A stretch of 64,000 nucleotides of DNA from Pseudomonadota bacterium (GTDB lineage Bacteria; Pseudomonadota; Gammaproteobacteria; Burkholderiales; Chitinibacteraceae). Position numbers and translations under genes: made by a program. The stretch spans positions 1 to 64,000 of the forward strand of contig JAPLQI010000126.1 in the NCBI GenBank assembly GCA_026399755.1. Reading direction: 5' to 3'. The notes below the pieces were generated by a model. That model was not told the DNA's origin. It searched no databases and saw only the letters and a program-made list of their open reading frames with translations. Within the stretch, counting starts at the first letter, position 1. Every line of letters starts with the position of its first letter. Shown here in pieces: positions 51,525 to 60,622 of the stretch.

Positions 51525-53123
51525 ATGAAAATCGCCATTGCCCAGCTCAACTCCCTCGTCGGCGATCTTGCCGGCAATACCGACAAAATCTTTGCTGCAG
51601 CTAAGCAGGCCAAAGCCGAGGGCGCGGATATTTTGCTTACGCCAGAGCTGGCATTAAGCGGCTATCCACCTGAAGATCTACTGCTGCGCCCCGCCTTTTT
51701 GGCCGAATGCGCCCAGTGCGTTGGCCGCTTTATTGACGAGCTAGACGGCATTACACTGGTGCTGGGCTATCCGCGCGCCAGTGGTGACGAGCGCTTTAAC
51801 AGCGCCATCGTTATTCGGGATGGCAATGTACTTGGTCGTTACGACAAGCTCTTGCTGCCTAATGATCAGGTGTTCGATGAAGTCCGCTACTTTTCCCCTG
51901 GCTATTCACCCTTTGTATTCGAGCAAGATGGTGTGCAGATTGGCTTAGCCATTTGTGAAGATATCTGGGATATCGAGCCTGCATCGGCAGCGGATGATGA
52001 AGGCGCTGAACTCCTATTAATTCTGAATGCATCACCGTACAACCAAGCCAAACAATCCACTCGCCGCGAAGTTGTCGGCCAACGCGTGGAAGAAACCGGC
52101 ATGGCGATGGTGTATTGCAATATGATCGGCGGACAAGATGAGCTGATTTTTGACGGCCAGTCTTTTGCACTGAATAAATCAGGCGAGCTCGTTGCTCAGT
52201 TGCCGGCATTTAGCGAGCAAGTCGCCATCGTTGAATACCAAAAAGGCGATTTACAAGCCGCCACCATTACCCCAGATTTAAGCGATGAAGCCAGCGCTTA
52301 CCAAGCCCTTGTTTTGGGCGTGCAAGACTATATCGGCAAAAATCGCTTTCCCGGCGTGCTCTTGGGTTTATCAGGTGGGATTGATTCAGCACTGACGCTC
52401 GCCATTGCCGTGGATGCACTCGGTGCAGACAAGGTACACGCGGTGATGATGCCGTCCCGCTATACCGCCGATATCAGCGTCGATGACTCTCGCGAAATGA
52501 TCAAAATCCTTGGCTGCAAATATTCAGAAATCGAAATCTGGCCGATCTACGAAGCCTTTATGAATGGCCTAGCGGGCGAGTTTGAAGGCACAGCGGCGGA
52601 TACCACCGAAGAAAATCTACAAGCACGCGCTCGCGGCACACTCTTGATGGCGCTATCGAATAAATCCGGCAAGCTGGTGCTCACTACCGGCAATAAATCT
52701 GAAATGACCACCGGTTACGCAACGCTATATGGCGATATGGCAGGTGGCTTTGCGGTGCTTAAAGACGTAGCAAAAACGCTGGTTTATCGCCTCTCTAGCT
52801 GGCGCAATACGCAAGGCGTGGTGATTCCAGAGCGCATTATTACCCGCCCACCATCTGCGGAACTTCGCCCAGACCAAACTGACCAAGACTCGTTGCCCGC
52901 CTATGAAATTTTGGACGCCATTTTGCAAGCCTATGTAGAAGAAAACCTCAGCCGCGTCGAGATTATTGCCAAGGGCTTTGCCAAAGCAGATGTAGATCGC
53001 GTGGTGCATTTGCTTACCATCAATGAATACAAACGCCGTCAGGCTCCGGTAGGCCCGCGTATTACCCATCGTGCTTTCGGCAAAGACTGGCGTATGCCGA
53101 TTACCAATCGTTTTTCAATGTAA
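51525..53123 (+). CDS. nadE: Glutamine-dependent NAD+ synthetase
   Basis: 532 residues. N-terminal nitrilase-type glutaminase: Glu41 (LLTPELALSGYPPEDL), Lys108 (YDKLLLPN) and Cys144 (LAICEDIWD). C-terminal synthetase with the ATP pyrophosphatase loop GLSGGIDSAL and LTTGNKSEMTTGYATLYGDM. Converts nicotinic acid adenine dinucleotide to NAD with ammonia from glutamine. The start is MKIAIAQLNS at 51525. Divergent from the chemoreceptor gene. Confidence 0.96.
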   Translation: MKIAIAQLNSLVGDLAGNTDKIFAAAKQAKAEGADILLTPELALSGYPPEDLLLRPAFLAECAQCVGRFIDELDGITLVLGYPRASGDERFNSAIVIRDGNVLGRYDKLLLPNDQVFDEVRYFSPGYSPFVFEQDGVQIGLAICEDIWDIEPASAADDEGAELLLILNASPYNQAKQSTRREVVGQRVEETGMAMVYCNMIGGQDELIFDGQSFALNKSGELVAQLPAFSEQVAIVEYQKGDLQAATITPDLSDEASAYQALVLGVQDYIGKNRFPGVLLGLSGGIDSALTLAIAVDALGADKVHAVMMPSRYTADISVDDSREMIKILGCKYSEIEIWPIYEAFMNGLAGEFEGTAADTTEENLQARARGTLLMALSNKSGKLVLTTGNKSEMTTGYATLYGDMAGGFAVLKDVAKTLVYRLSSWRNTQGVVIPERIITRPPSAELRPDQTDQDSLPAYEILDAILQAYVEENLSRVEIIAKGFAKADVDRVVHLLTINEYKRRQAPVGPRITHRAFGKDWRMPITNRFSM

Positions 53124-53215
53124 CGACCAGCTGGAGAGTGGGCTGCGGGAAGTTGTACTCGATTTATAACTCCCCACCCTCACCTCCTACTTCAAACCCG
53201 GTCATCGGACAAATC

Positions 53216-54232
53216 ATGCTAAAGCTCGACCGCAACGCGCGCATTGCCAGTTATTTTATTATTTCGCTGTTTCTGCTTTTAGTAATGCTCAATCACCTAC
53301 TCCCAGCTTTGCTCATCGGTCTGTTAGTCTACGAATTAGTTGCCCAAGCAGCTCAAGCCCCCTTTATCTCACGCCTTCCTCCCAAACACGCCAAGCCCGT
53401 TGCGCTGATTGTTTTTTCTACAGCTATCATTTTGCTGCTGGTTTTAATGGGCTTTAGTTTGGCTTCGGTCTTTCATGGCGAATCGGCATCTATGCCCAGC
53501 ATCATGCGTAAATCAGGTGAAATCGCCGAAGCGCTGCACCATGAGCTAGGCAACTGGCTGCCTGCATGGATGCTCGAAAGCCTGCCGCAAGATGTAAGCG
53601 CTTGGAAAACAGCGTTCTATCAATGGTCAGATAAACATCTCGCCCAGTTGCAACAAATTGGTGCGCGCACTGGCCATACGCTGGCACAGATGCTGATTGC
53701 GATGGTGATTGGTGCAATGCTGTCTTTACACCACAATAATAGCGATAAAGCCCCCTTACTCGATGCGCTGCAAACACGCTGTGCGCGCTTAGCGCATTCT
53801 TTCCGGCAAATTGTGTTTGCCCAAGTGCGTATTTCCGCCTTGAATACCTTTTTTACCGTGATCTACTTAGCCTTGGTTCTACCTAGCCTTGGTGTCTCCT
53901 TGCCACTGACCAAAACTTTAATTGTGATTACTTTTTTGGCGGGCTTATTGCCGGTGATAGGCAATCTAATATCCAACACTGCGATTGTCGCCGTCAGCAT
54001 GAGCGTTTCCGCCTCCGTGGCTGCTGGATCATTGGCGTTTTTGGTGATCATTCATAAATTTGAATACTTCTTAAATGCACGCATTGTAGGTGGCCGCATC
54101 CACGCGTTTGCATGGGAGCTACTCCTTGCCATGCTCGTCATGGAAGCCATCTTTGGCTTGCCTGGGCTCGTTGCTGCACCCATTTTTTATGCCTATTTGA
54201 AACAAGAATTAAAAGAAGCAGGGCTTATTTAG
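53216..54232 (+). CDS. AI-2E/PerM family membrane protein
   Basis: 338 residues, about seven to eight membrane segments, PF01594-like. Hydrophobic N-terminus after MLKLDRNARIA, and the end KFEYFLNARIVGGRIHAFAW then ELLLAMLVMEAIFGLPGLVA, typical of the family. Members range from AI-2 exporters to Na+/H+ antiporters, so the substrate cannot be inferred. The frame is open 26 codons upstream; Met at 53216 starts the homologous part. Lies 93 bases after nadE. Confidence 0.82.
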   Translation: MLKLDRNARIASYFIISLFLLLVMLNHLLPALLIGLLVYELVAQAAQAPFISRLPPKHAKPVALIVFSTAIILLLVLMGFSLASVFHGESASMPSIMRKSGEIAEALHHELGNWLPAWMLESLPQDVSAWKTAFYQWSDKHLAQLQQIGARTGHTLAQMLIAMVIGAMLSLHHNNSDKAPLLDALQTRCARLAHSFRQIVFAQVRISALNTFFTVIYLALVLPSLGVSLPLTKTLIVITFLAGLLPVIGNLISNTAIVAVSMSVSASVAAGSLAFLVIIHKFEYFLNARIVGGRIHAFAWELLLAMLVMEAIFGLPGLVAAPIFYAYLKQELKEAGLI

Positions 54233-54248
54233 TTCATCTAAATTACTG

Positions 54249-54268
54249 GATGACTAGGGCTAGTCATC
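54249..54268 (+). terminator. Hairpin after the AI-2E-family gene
   Basis: GATGACTA, loop GGGC, TAGTCATC; 8-bp perfect stem without a clear U run. Confidence 0.4.
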
Positions 54269-54331
54269 TGTAATGCGAACGTAACTCGCCGCTGTTATGC
54301 TTACAATTCACGTTGCATATTTGGCTTTATA

Positions 54332-56104
54332 ATGAATGAATCACCCAGCCTAGAGACGCTCAGGCACGAGCTTGAAAGTATCATTAGCCAAAATCAATTG
54401 ACGGCGCACTTTCAACCGATTGCATCAACCAGAGATAGCGAGATCTTTGGTTATGAAGGGCTGATTCGTGGCCCGTCCAATAGCTTTTTGCACTCCCCTA
54501 TTAACCTGTTTAGAACAGCAGAAAAACTAGGTTGCTTGCACGCTTTGGATTTTGCCTGCCGAAAAGTGGTGATTCAGGCATTTGTGCGTGAAGACCTAGC
54601 TGGGCGACTTTTTCTAAATGTAATTCCCTCTTGCTTGGCCGAACAAGACTTTAAACCTGGTGCTACGCTCGCCCTCTTGAGCGCTGCAGGCCTTGCGCCT
54701 CAGCGTGTGGTCATAGAGCTAACCGAAACCCAGCCCACTCACGATTACAATTTACTTAAAGAAGCCCTGCTGCATTACCGCGAAATGGGCTTTAAAATTG
54801 CACTCGATGACTTGGGTGAAGGATTTTCTTCACTTCGGCTATGGTCAGAGCTCAAACCCGACTTTGTAAAAATTGATAAATACTTTATCCAAGGCCTAGC
54901 AAACGACGCACAAAAGCGGCAATTTGTGCGATCCATTCAGCATATCGCACTGAACACGGGTGCCCGCGTCATTGCCGAAGGCATTGAAACGCAAGCTGAT
55001 TTACAAGTGGTGCACAAGATTGGAATTAGCTATGTGCAAGGCTATTTAATTTCACGCCCACATCCTCATCCCCCACGGCAAGTCCAGCTTAATCTATTTG
55101 AAAAAGATAACCGTATGGGCATGCTAAACGAGCAAACTGCAGGCCAATTATTAGTCGAAGTACCCACCGTTTTACCTAAGCAAAGTGGCGCAGAAATCTG
55201 CCGTATTTTTAGCAAATACCCGCAAATACACGCCCTGCCTGTGATCGATGAATTTCGCCCTGTGGGCCTCTTGCGCCGTAATGAAGTGATTGAGTTTTTT
55301 GGCCGGCCCTTTGCCAATGAGCTGTATGGCAACAAGCCCTGCAAAGCCCTGATGGATTGCACACCGCTGATTGTGGAGCACTCCACCAGCTTGCAAGAAT
55401 TATCCCAGCTAGTCACCGCGGCCGATCATCGCCATCTGGCCGATGGCTTTATCATTACCGAGCAAGGTCATTACTTAGGGATGGGTACGGGCCATGATTT
55501 AATGCGGGCCATTACCGAATTACAAATTCGCGCCGCCCGCCATGCTAACCCACTCACGCTTTTACCCGGCAATGTGCCCATAGAAGAGCACATCGAGGTT
55601 TTACTGGCTGAGCCATGCGACTTTACCGTCGCCTATATCGATCTAGATCACTTCAAGCCTTACAACGATGTTTATGGCTATGCCTGCGGTGACAAGATGA
55701 TACGCATGTTAGGCGAGCTACTGCTGTGCATTGCCGACCCGCAAATCGATTTTGTTGGCCATATCGGCGGCGATGATTTTATGATTTTATTTCGCTCGAC
55801 AGACTGGAAGCGGCGCTGCAAAAACTTGCTCAAAGAGTTTGAGCTGAGAGTGCAAAGCCTGTTTAAGACTGAGCATCTGCTACAAAACGGCTATAGCAGC
55901 ACAGATCGCCGTGGTGAGCTGCAACACTTCCCGCTGAGTAGCTTATCGATCGGCGTCATTGAAGCCCGTAAAGGGGTGTATTTGACGCACCACGAGGTCG
56001 CTGCAGCCGCTACCCACGCCAAGCATCTGGCGAAAAGCAAAATGGGCAATAGCTTATTTGTAGAGCAGCGAAAAGTTGAGCATTTAGACGTACAAATGGC
56101 CTAA
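54332..56104 (+). CDS. c-di-GMP turnover protein, EAL-CBS-GGDEF
   Basis: 590 residues. The N-terminal EAL phosphodiesterase domain spans about 15-250: EGL at 42-44 in place of EAL, FLNVIP (Asn96), ELTE at 129-132, LDDLGEGFSS with Asp159 and Asp160, KIDK near 180-183, and EGIET at 216-220. A CBS-pair region lies at about 275-395. The C-terminal GGDEF domain reads GGDDF at 479-483, with no RxxD inhibitory site before it. Metal and catalytic residues of EAL are kept, so hydrolysis is likely; GGDDF may also be active. No transmembrane segment. A TATAAT overlaps the ATG, and no Shine-Dalgarno is visible. Converges with the next gene, sharing 4 bases at the stops. Confidence 0.92.
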   Translation: MNESPSLETLRHELESIISQNQLTAHFQPIASTRDSEIFGYEGLIRGPSNSFLHSPINLFRTAEKLGCLHALDFACRKVVIQAFVREDLAGRLFLNVIPSCLAEQDFKPGATLALLSAAGLAPQRVVIELTETQPTHDYNLLKEALLHYREMGFKIALDDLGEGFSSLRLWSELKPDFVKIDKYFIQGLANDAQKRQFVRSIQHIALNTGARVIAEGIETQADLQVVHKIGISYVQGYLISRPHPHPPRQVQLNLFEKDNRMGMLNEQTAGQLLVEVPTVLPKQSGAEICRIFSKYPQIHALPVIDEFRPVGLLRRNEVIEFFGRPFANELYGNKPCKALMDCTPLIVEHSTSLQELSQLVTAADHRHLADGFIITEQGHYLGMGTGHDLMRAITELQIRAARHANPLTLLPGNVPIEEHIEVLLAEPCDFTVAYIDLDHFKPYNDVYGYACGDKMIRMLGELLLCIADPQIDFVGHIGGDDFMILFRSTDWKRRCKNLLKEFELRVQSLFKTEHLLQNGYSSTDRRGELQHFPLSSLSIGVIEARKGVYLTHHEVAAAATHAKHLAKSKMGNSLFVEQRKVEHLDVQMA

Positions 56105-57240
56105 TCAGCGTGCGGCAGAAAATCTAAAGACCATTCCTGACCATATTCTTCATTAACTAAATGAATAAGGGGCTTTAATGCCGCTAATAAAGTGGGGAGA
56201 TGAGGGCGCACCTCCTCCTTTCGCCCCTTGTGCAGCATCAGCAAAGCATCAGCCAGAGGCAATAAAGGTAGACGATTCACATTTTCATCGGGCATCAAAA
56301 TACGACCGTCACCCGTTGATCCATATAAGCGCGTCGTGGCCTTACTGAACAAAGCAGGTGCCGAGTGGGTGTCATCGTGCCAAGAGTTAGCCACAGCCAC
56401 ACTCGCACTGACCTCCAAGCGCTCATCGCGAAAATTAATTCTTGCCGTTGCCACGCCCTGCCTTAATCGATCGGCCATTACCCTGACTTCAGTTAATGAC
56501 GTACCCGGCGCAACAATTGCAAACTGGGGCCCCTCAACGTGGGCTAAGGTATCTTCACGACGTAATTTAGCCGACAGCAGCTTGGCTAATAAATTGAGCA
56601 TTTGCTCAGCCAGCCTATCGCCTAATTTTTGTTTTAAAGACTGATAATTATCGATCTCTAGCAGCAGCAAGGTCACTTCAGAGTTATGCCGCAGGGCATA
56701 AGCCATTGATTGCTCCATTTGCAACATCAGCAAATGCGAGCTCGCCACGCCAGTCAGGGTGTCACGAGTGACTACCGTTTGCTCTGTACGCATCAAGGCT
56801 AATTCACGTTGCATAGCCGCTAATTGGATATTTGCGGCCACGCGCGCCAGCATCTCGCTACGATCTGTTGATTTAGTAACAAAATCAGTCGCCCCACACT
56901 CCACACATTTTTGCTTAGTGGCATCATCCTCTTCGCCAGAGATAATAATCACCGGCAATAAATAAAGACGCCCATCCCCAGCGCTGCGCACACGTGCCAA
57001 TAAACCTAGCCCATCAAGCACCGGCATGGTTAAATCAGAAATCAATAGTTGAATTGTTTCATCGGCCAATAAGCGTTGCCAACCCGCCTCACCATCGGCC
57101 TCTTCGATCACATCATAAGTTGCAGAGAGATGCTTCTTGATCGTCGCACGGACGATACGGGAATCATCTACAACCAAAATGCGCGGTAAAGGAAGTTGTT
57201 CTGAATCCACTTGCGACATCAAATCAGGCTCATCTTGCAT
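56101..57240 (-). CDS. Response regulator with a degenerate GGDEF domain
   Basis: 379 residues. Receiver domain at about 18-140 with ILVVDDSR (acidic pair), phospho-acceptor Asp69 (LLISDLTMP) and the Thr/Ser and Lys at IIISGEED and DFVTKS. A GGDEF-fold domain follows at about 150-310 (TLTGVASSHLLMLQMEQSMA, DTLAHVEGPQFAIVAPG), where the active loop reads VEGPQF instead of GGDEF. It cannot make c-di-GMP by the usual mechanism and may bind a partner or the nucleotide. The stop overlaps that of the EAL protein, an antisense pair. Confidence 0.88.
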   Translation of the reverse strand: MQDEPDLMSQVDSEQLPLPRILVVDDSRIVRATIKKHLSATYDVIEEADGEAGWQRLLADETIQLLISDLTMPVLDGLGLLARVRSAGDGRLYLLPVIIISGEEDDATKQKCVECGATDFVTKSTDRSEMLARVAANIQLAAMQRELALMRTEQTVVTRDTLTGVASSHLLMLQMEQSMAYALRHNSEVTLLLLEIDNYQSLKQKLGDRLAEQMLNLLAKLLSAKLRREDTLAHVEGPQFAIVAPGTSLTEVRVMADRLRQGVATARINFRDERLEVSASVAVANSWHDDTHSAPALFSKATTRLYGSTGDGRILMPDENVNRLPLLPLADALLMLHKGRKEEVRPHLPTLLAALKPLIHLVNEEYGQEWSLDFLPHAD

Positions 57241-57341
57241 CGTTGATAAAATTTAGCATAATCGCGTCAGCTCTGCCGATATACGGTCAAGAAAGCAGCT
57301 ATAAATCCTATAAGATCAAGCCAAATCAAGGAGCCAGCATT

Positions 57342-57695
57342 ATGTCCATTAACCTGCAGCTTCAACTCAGCATTGCCCCGCTTTCTTGCTATGAAGCAAA
57401 ACGCTGCCTCTATCACTTGGCGCGAGAAGGCATTGTAACGCTATGGCAAGATCAGCGCCCATTAACTAGCGACACATGCTTGCTCAATCTAAGCGCAGAA
57501 TGCACGAGCTCTGAAAGCCCAGAGTGGCTAAGCGAGCGCTTAGCAGCAGCAGTTTGGAAAGAAACCAGCCGTTTTGTGCGGCTAACTTGCCTTGTTGATA
57601 ACGATGAAACCGAGCATCTCTTCACTTTTGAAGAACCAGACTATCAACGTCTCATGCCCGCCTTTCGGCTGAGAATGCCGCCTTTACGTCGTTAA
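57342..57695 (+). CDS. Conserved-looking small protein of unknown function
   Basis: 117 residues from Met at 57342, with AAGGAG 9 bases upstream. Soluble, acidic; SINLQLQLSIAPLSCYEAKR then CLYHLAREGIVTLWQDQRPL, and a C-terminus FTFEEPDYQRLMPAFRLRMP. No signal peptide, membrane segment or known motif. The frame open upstream lacks a ribosome site. Divergent from the response regulator; ends at a strong shared terminator with rpsT. Confidence 0.6.
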   Translation: MSINLQLQLSIAPLSCYEAKRCLYHLAREGIVTLWQDQRPLTSDTCLLNLSAECTSSESPEWLSERLAAAVWKETSRFVRLTCLVDNDETEHLFTFEEPDYQRLMPAFRLRMPPLRR

Positions 57696-57714
57696 TCCAT
57701 GAATCGCAGGCAAA

Positions 57715-57742
57715 CAAAAACCCCAGCCGAGGCTGGGGTTTT
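57715..57742. terminator. Bidirectional terminator between the 117-residue gene and rpsT
   Basis: AAAAACCCCAGCC, 2-base loop GA, GGCTGGGGTTTT. A and T runs on both sides. Confidence 0.85.
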
Positions 57743-57764
57743 CTTCACTCGAACATCTACAGAA

Positions 57765-58028
57765 TTAGGCCATAGCCTTGATTGCTGCAGACAGACGGCT
57801 CTTATGACGAGCTGCCTTGTTCTTGTGGAAGATTTCTTTGTCTGCGATACGGTCAATGATGCTGACTGATAGCTGGAAGACGGTCTGAGCCGCAGCTTTA
57901 TCACCTGCTTCCACAGCCTTCAGCACCTTTTTGATCGCGGTGCGGAAAGCGGAACGCTGGCTAGTATTGTGCTGGCGGGCTTTCTCAGCCTGACGTGCAC
58001 GCTTGCGAGCTTGGGCACTGTTAGCCAT
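57765..58028 (-). CDS. rpsT: Ribosomal protein S20
   Basis: 87 residues, highly basic: [20 protein letters not shown] then [15 protein letters not shown], and the C-terminal [17 protein letters not shown]. Structural protein of the 30S subunit. The long open frame upstream of Met at 58028 is not coding. Divergent from murJ, as in many bacteria. Confidence 0.97.
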   Translation of the reverse strand: MANSAQARKRARQAEKARQHNTSQRSAFRTAIKKVLKAVEAGDKAAAQTVFQLSVSIIDRIADKEIFHKNKAARHKSRLSAAIKAMA

Positions 58029-58245
58029 GTTTTGAAACTCCTGACGGGCTTGCCCAAAAATCGGGCTAATTCGGAAACCGGCGATGATAGCCTCACTTTT
58101 ACCTTCTGGCAAGCATATATCCACTCGAACTTTACTATGAGGGCAAAAAAACCTCATTTCCCTATGTTCAGTGCACCGCGGTTTGCTTGCGACAGCGATA
58201 AGCTCCGGCCTTATAATTGCGCCCTCACTACTCGAACCTTCCGGT

Positions 58246-59793
58246 ATGAACCTCCTTAAAACACTGGCCGCAGTCAGCTCCATGACGCTGGTTTCACGCA
58301 TATTAGGCTTTGTTCGCGACACCATTATTGCCCATGTATTTGGCGCAGGCGCTGCCACCGACGTCTTTTTTACAGCTTTTAAACTACCTAATATGCTAAG
58401 GAGAATTTTTGCCGAAGGTGCATTCTCGCAGGCCTTTGTACCCACGCTGGCGGAATATAAAAGCCGCAAGGGGGAAGAGGCGACCAAAGAATTTGTCGCC
58501 AAAATTGCCGGCATGCTGACCTTGGTTTTAGTTTTAGTCACCCTAATCGGTGTTTTAGCCGCACCCGCAATTATTTATTTTTCTGCAGCAGGTTTTGCCA
58601 AAAATCCGGATAAATTTAATCTAGCGGTCGAACTGCTCCGCTATATGTTCCCCTATATTTTGCTGATTTCTCTATCGTCCTTGGTCGGCAGTATTCTCAA
58701 TACCTACAACCGATTTTCTGTTCCTGCCTTTGTCCCCACCCTGTTAAATGTTTCATTTATTGCCTGCGCATTGTGGCTGGCCCCGTTGATGGATCGGCCT
58801 ATTTTCGCACTCGCGATCGCCGTACTGATTGGTGGGGTGGCCCAGCTTTGCTATCAACTACCCCACTTAGCCAAGCTGGGCATGCTGATGTGGCCCAAGC
58901 TGGATTTGAAAGACGAAGGGGTATGGCGAGTCATCAAGCAAATGGGCCCTGCTATTTTTGGCGTGTCAGTGGCGCAGATCAGCTTGATTATTAATTCCAA
59001 CCTCGCCTCTTTCCTAGCGTCTGGCAGTGTTTCATGGATTTACTATGCCGACCGCCTGATGGAATTCCCGACAGGCGTGCTTGGCGTTGCGCTGGGGACG
59101 ATTCTGCTGCCTAGCCTAGCCCGCAGCCATGCTAGCGGCGATCAAGCCAGCTACGATCGTTTATTGGATTGGGGCTTGCGTCTATGCATCATGCTTTGCC
59201 TGCCCGCCACGGTAGCTTTAGCCATCCTTGCCGAGCCATTGGTGCTCACCCTATTCCAAGGCGGCAAGTTCTCTATGCACGATGCCTTAATGACCCAGCA
59301 GGCACTGGTGGGCTATAGCGTGGGTTTAATTGGACTGATCCTGATTAAAATCCTCGCTCCTGCGTTTTATGCAAGGCAAGAAATTAAAACCGTGGTGCGT
59401 ATCGGCATCATCACGCTCTTGGTCACACTCGCGATCAACCTAATCTTCTTGTATACCCTGCCTTTCAAGCACGCAGGGCTTACGCTGGGGATGAGCTTAG
59501 GGGCATGCCTGAATGCAGGCTTGCTATACCGCACGCTGCGTTCACGGGGCTATTACACGCCACAAGCCGCATGGAAGGGCTTTATGCTGCGCATCCTATG
59601 TGGCGTAATCGCCATGAGCGGCCTACTACTCGTGCTATTGCACTTTATGCCGGCTTTTGCCGAAATGAGTAAGCTGGTCCGAGTTGGCTGGCTCAGTGTT
59701 TTGGTGGCCGCAGGTGCAGGGACCTACTTCGCAGCGCTATTTGCCTTGGGTTTTAGACCCAAGGACTTCTCACGCAAGGCAATTACGGATTAG
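58246..59793 (+). CDS. murJ: Lipid II flippase MurJ
   Basis: 515 residues, about fourteen membrane segments. N-terminal [20 protein letters not shown] then [13 protein letters not shown], and [20 protein letters not shown] as in all MurJ proteins. Flips lipid II across the inner membrane for peptidoglycan synthesis. Met at 58246 starts the family sequence; 25 upstream codons are open but not conserved. Confidence 0.96.
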   Translation: MNLLKTLAAVSSMTLVSRILGFVRDTIIAHVFGAGAATDVFFTAFKLPNMLRRIFAEGAFSQAFVPTLAEYKSRKGEEATKEFVAKIAGMLTLVLVLVTLIGVLAAPAIIYFSAAGFAKNPDKFNLAVELLRYMFPYILLISLSSLVGSILNTYNRFSVPAFVPTLLNVSFIACALWLAPLMDRPIFALAIAVLIGGVAQLCYQLPHLAKLGMLMWPKLDLKDEGVWRVIKQMGPAIFGVSVAQISLIINSNLASFLASGSVSWIYYADRLMEFPTGVLGVALGTILLPSLARSHASGDQASYDRLLDWGLRLCIMLCLPATVALAILAEPLVLTLFQGGKFSMHDALMTQQALVGYSVGLIGLILIKILAPAFYARQEIKTVVRIGIITLLVTLAINLIFLYTLPFKHAGLTLGMSLGACLNAGLLYRTLRSRGYYTPQAAWKGFMLRILCGVIAMSGLLLVLLHFMPAFAEMSKLVRVGWLSVLVAAGAGTYFAALFALGFRPKDFSRKAITD

Positions 59794-59865
59794 TGAATCA
59801 TCGTTAGGCGGATTTGCCCTCCCCTTACTCGCCACCAGCTCATTTCACGTTAAACAGAGGTATCA

Positions 59866-60366
59866 ATGAAGCGGCTAAGAAAAATCATTGTGGGCATGAT
59901 GTTTGGATTTATTTATCATGTTTCTTGGGCTGCGGATGGATTTGACCTGCTGCGAAAAGAGAAAATAGGCAATCTGCGGATTGATCTGCCTGAAAAAGAA
60001 GTCAAAACAGCCATCAGCTGCAAGGAAAAACGAGGGGCTGATAAATTATGGGGGGCAGATGGAGCCTATCATCAGGAGTGGGCCTATGCCGATTGTGGTA
60101 TTACCCTTGATATGGTTTCAGATAAAAAACGAGGCGCAAAAAAAGTTGCCGCAATTACCTTAATTGCCCCTAGTACTTTAAGCACCCAGCGGGGCATCCG
60201 AATTGGCAGCTCCACTCAAGAGGTGATGAAGGCCTACAAACCTTTTTGGAATAAAGAGGAGAGTGACTCTAATCAGTTTGTAGCAGGTAGCATCTATGGT
60301 GGGCTAATTTTTACCCATAAAAAAAAGAAAGTAAGCGGCATTTTTCTTGGGGCAGCGGCTGAATAA
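59866..60366 (+). CDS. Exported protein of unknown function
   Basis: 166 residues. Signal peptide MKRLRKIIVGMMFGFIYHVS with cleavage near WAA-DGF. Two Cys (about 51 and 75) may form a disulfide in the periplasm. The C-terminal half, IRIGSSTQEVMKAYKPFW then FVAGSIYGGLIFTHK, resembles small periplasmic proteins with a repeated BLIP-like fold (G-S-x-x-x-E-V-x-x-x-Y). No named family. Monocistronic with a strong terminator. Confidence 0.6.
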   Translation: MKRLRKIIVGMMFGFIYHVSWAADGFDLLRKEKIGNLRIDLPEKEVKTAISCKEKRGADKLWGADGAYHQEWAYADCGITLDMVSDKKRGAKKVAAITLIAPSTLSTQRGIRIGSSTQEVMKAYKPFWNKEESDSNQFVAGSIYGGLIFTHKKKKVSGIFLGAAAE

Positions 60367-60406
60367 GGGGCCTTACCGTGACTGCCGAGCCCCAACGATT
60401 TTCAGC

Positions 60407-60444
60407 AATAAAAAACCCACGAATCGCTTCGTGGGTTTTTTATT
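60407..60444. terminator. Perfect bidirectional terminator
   Basis: AATAAAAAACCCACGAA, loop TCGC, TTCGTGGGTTTTTTATT; a 17-bp perfect stem. Confidence 0.9.
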
Positions 60445-60451
60445 GGGCCAA

Positions 60452-60613
60452 GCAGCCTGTCGGACTTAAGACTGATCTACTGCGGAAAAGCCGGATTTGG
60501 CCATATTCAACGCATTTTTTCGTTGAATAGCCAGCTATTCGCCTCAAAAATCCGTTAAATCTGCCTCAAACTGGGCTTTCCCTCGCTACGATCGCTTAAG
60601 TCCGACAGGCTGC
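60452..60613. mobile_element. MITE-like element with 19-bp perfect terminal inverted repeats
   Basis: GCAGCCTGTCGGACTTAAG (60452-60470) and its exact complement (60595-60613) flank about 124 bp without a gene. Internally ATTCAACG/CGTTGAAT adds a hairpin. It lies directly at the 3' end of the aminotransferase gene. Confidence 0.75.
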
Positions 60614-60622
60614 AAGGCTAAA

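Noticed and set aside
58029-58541. Long N-terminal extension of rpsT
   Set aside because: S20 is about 87 residues; the extension overlaps the murJ promoter and start in antisense.
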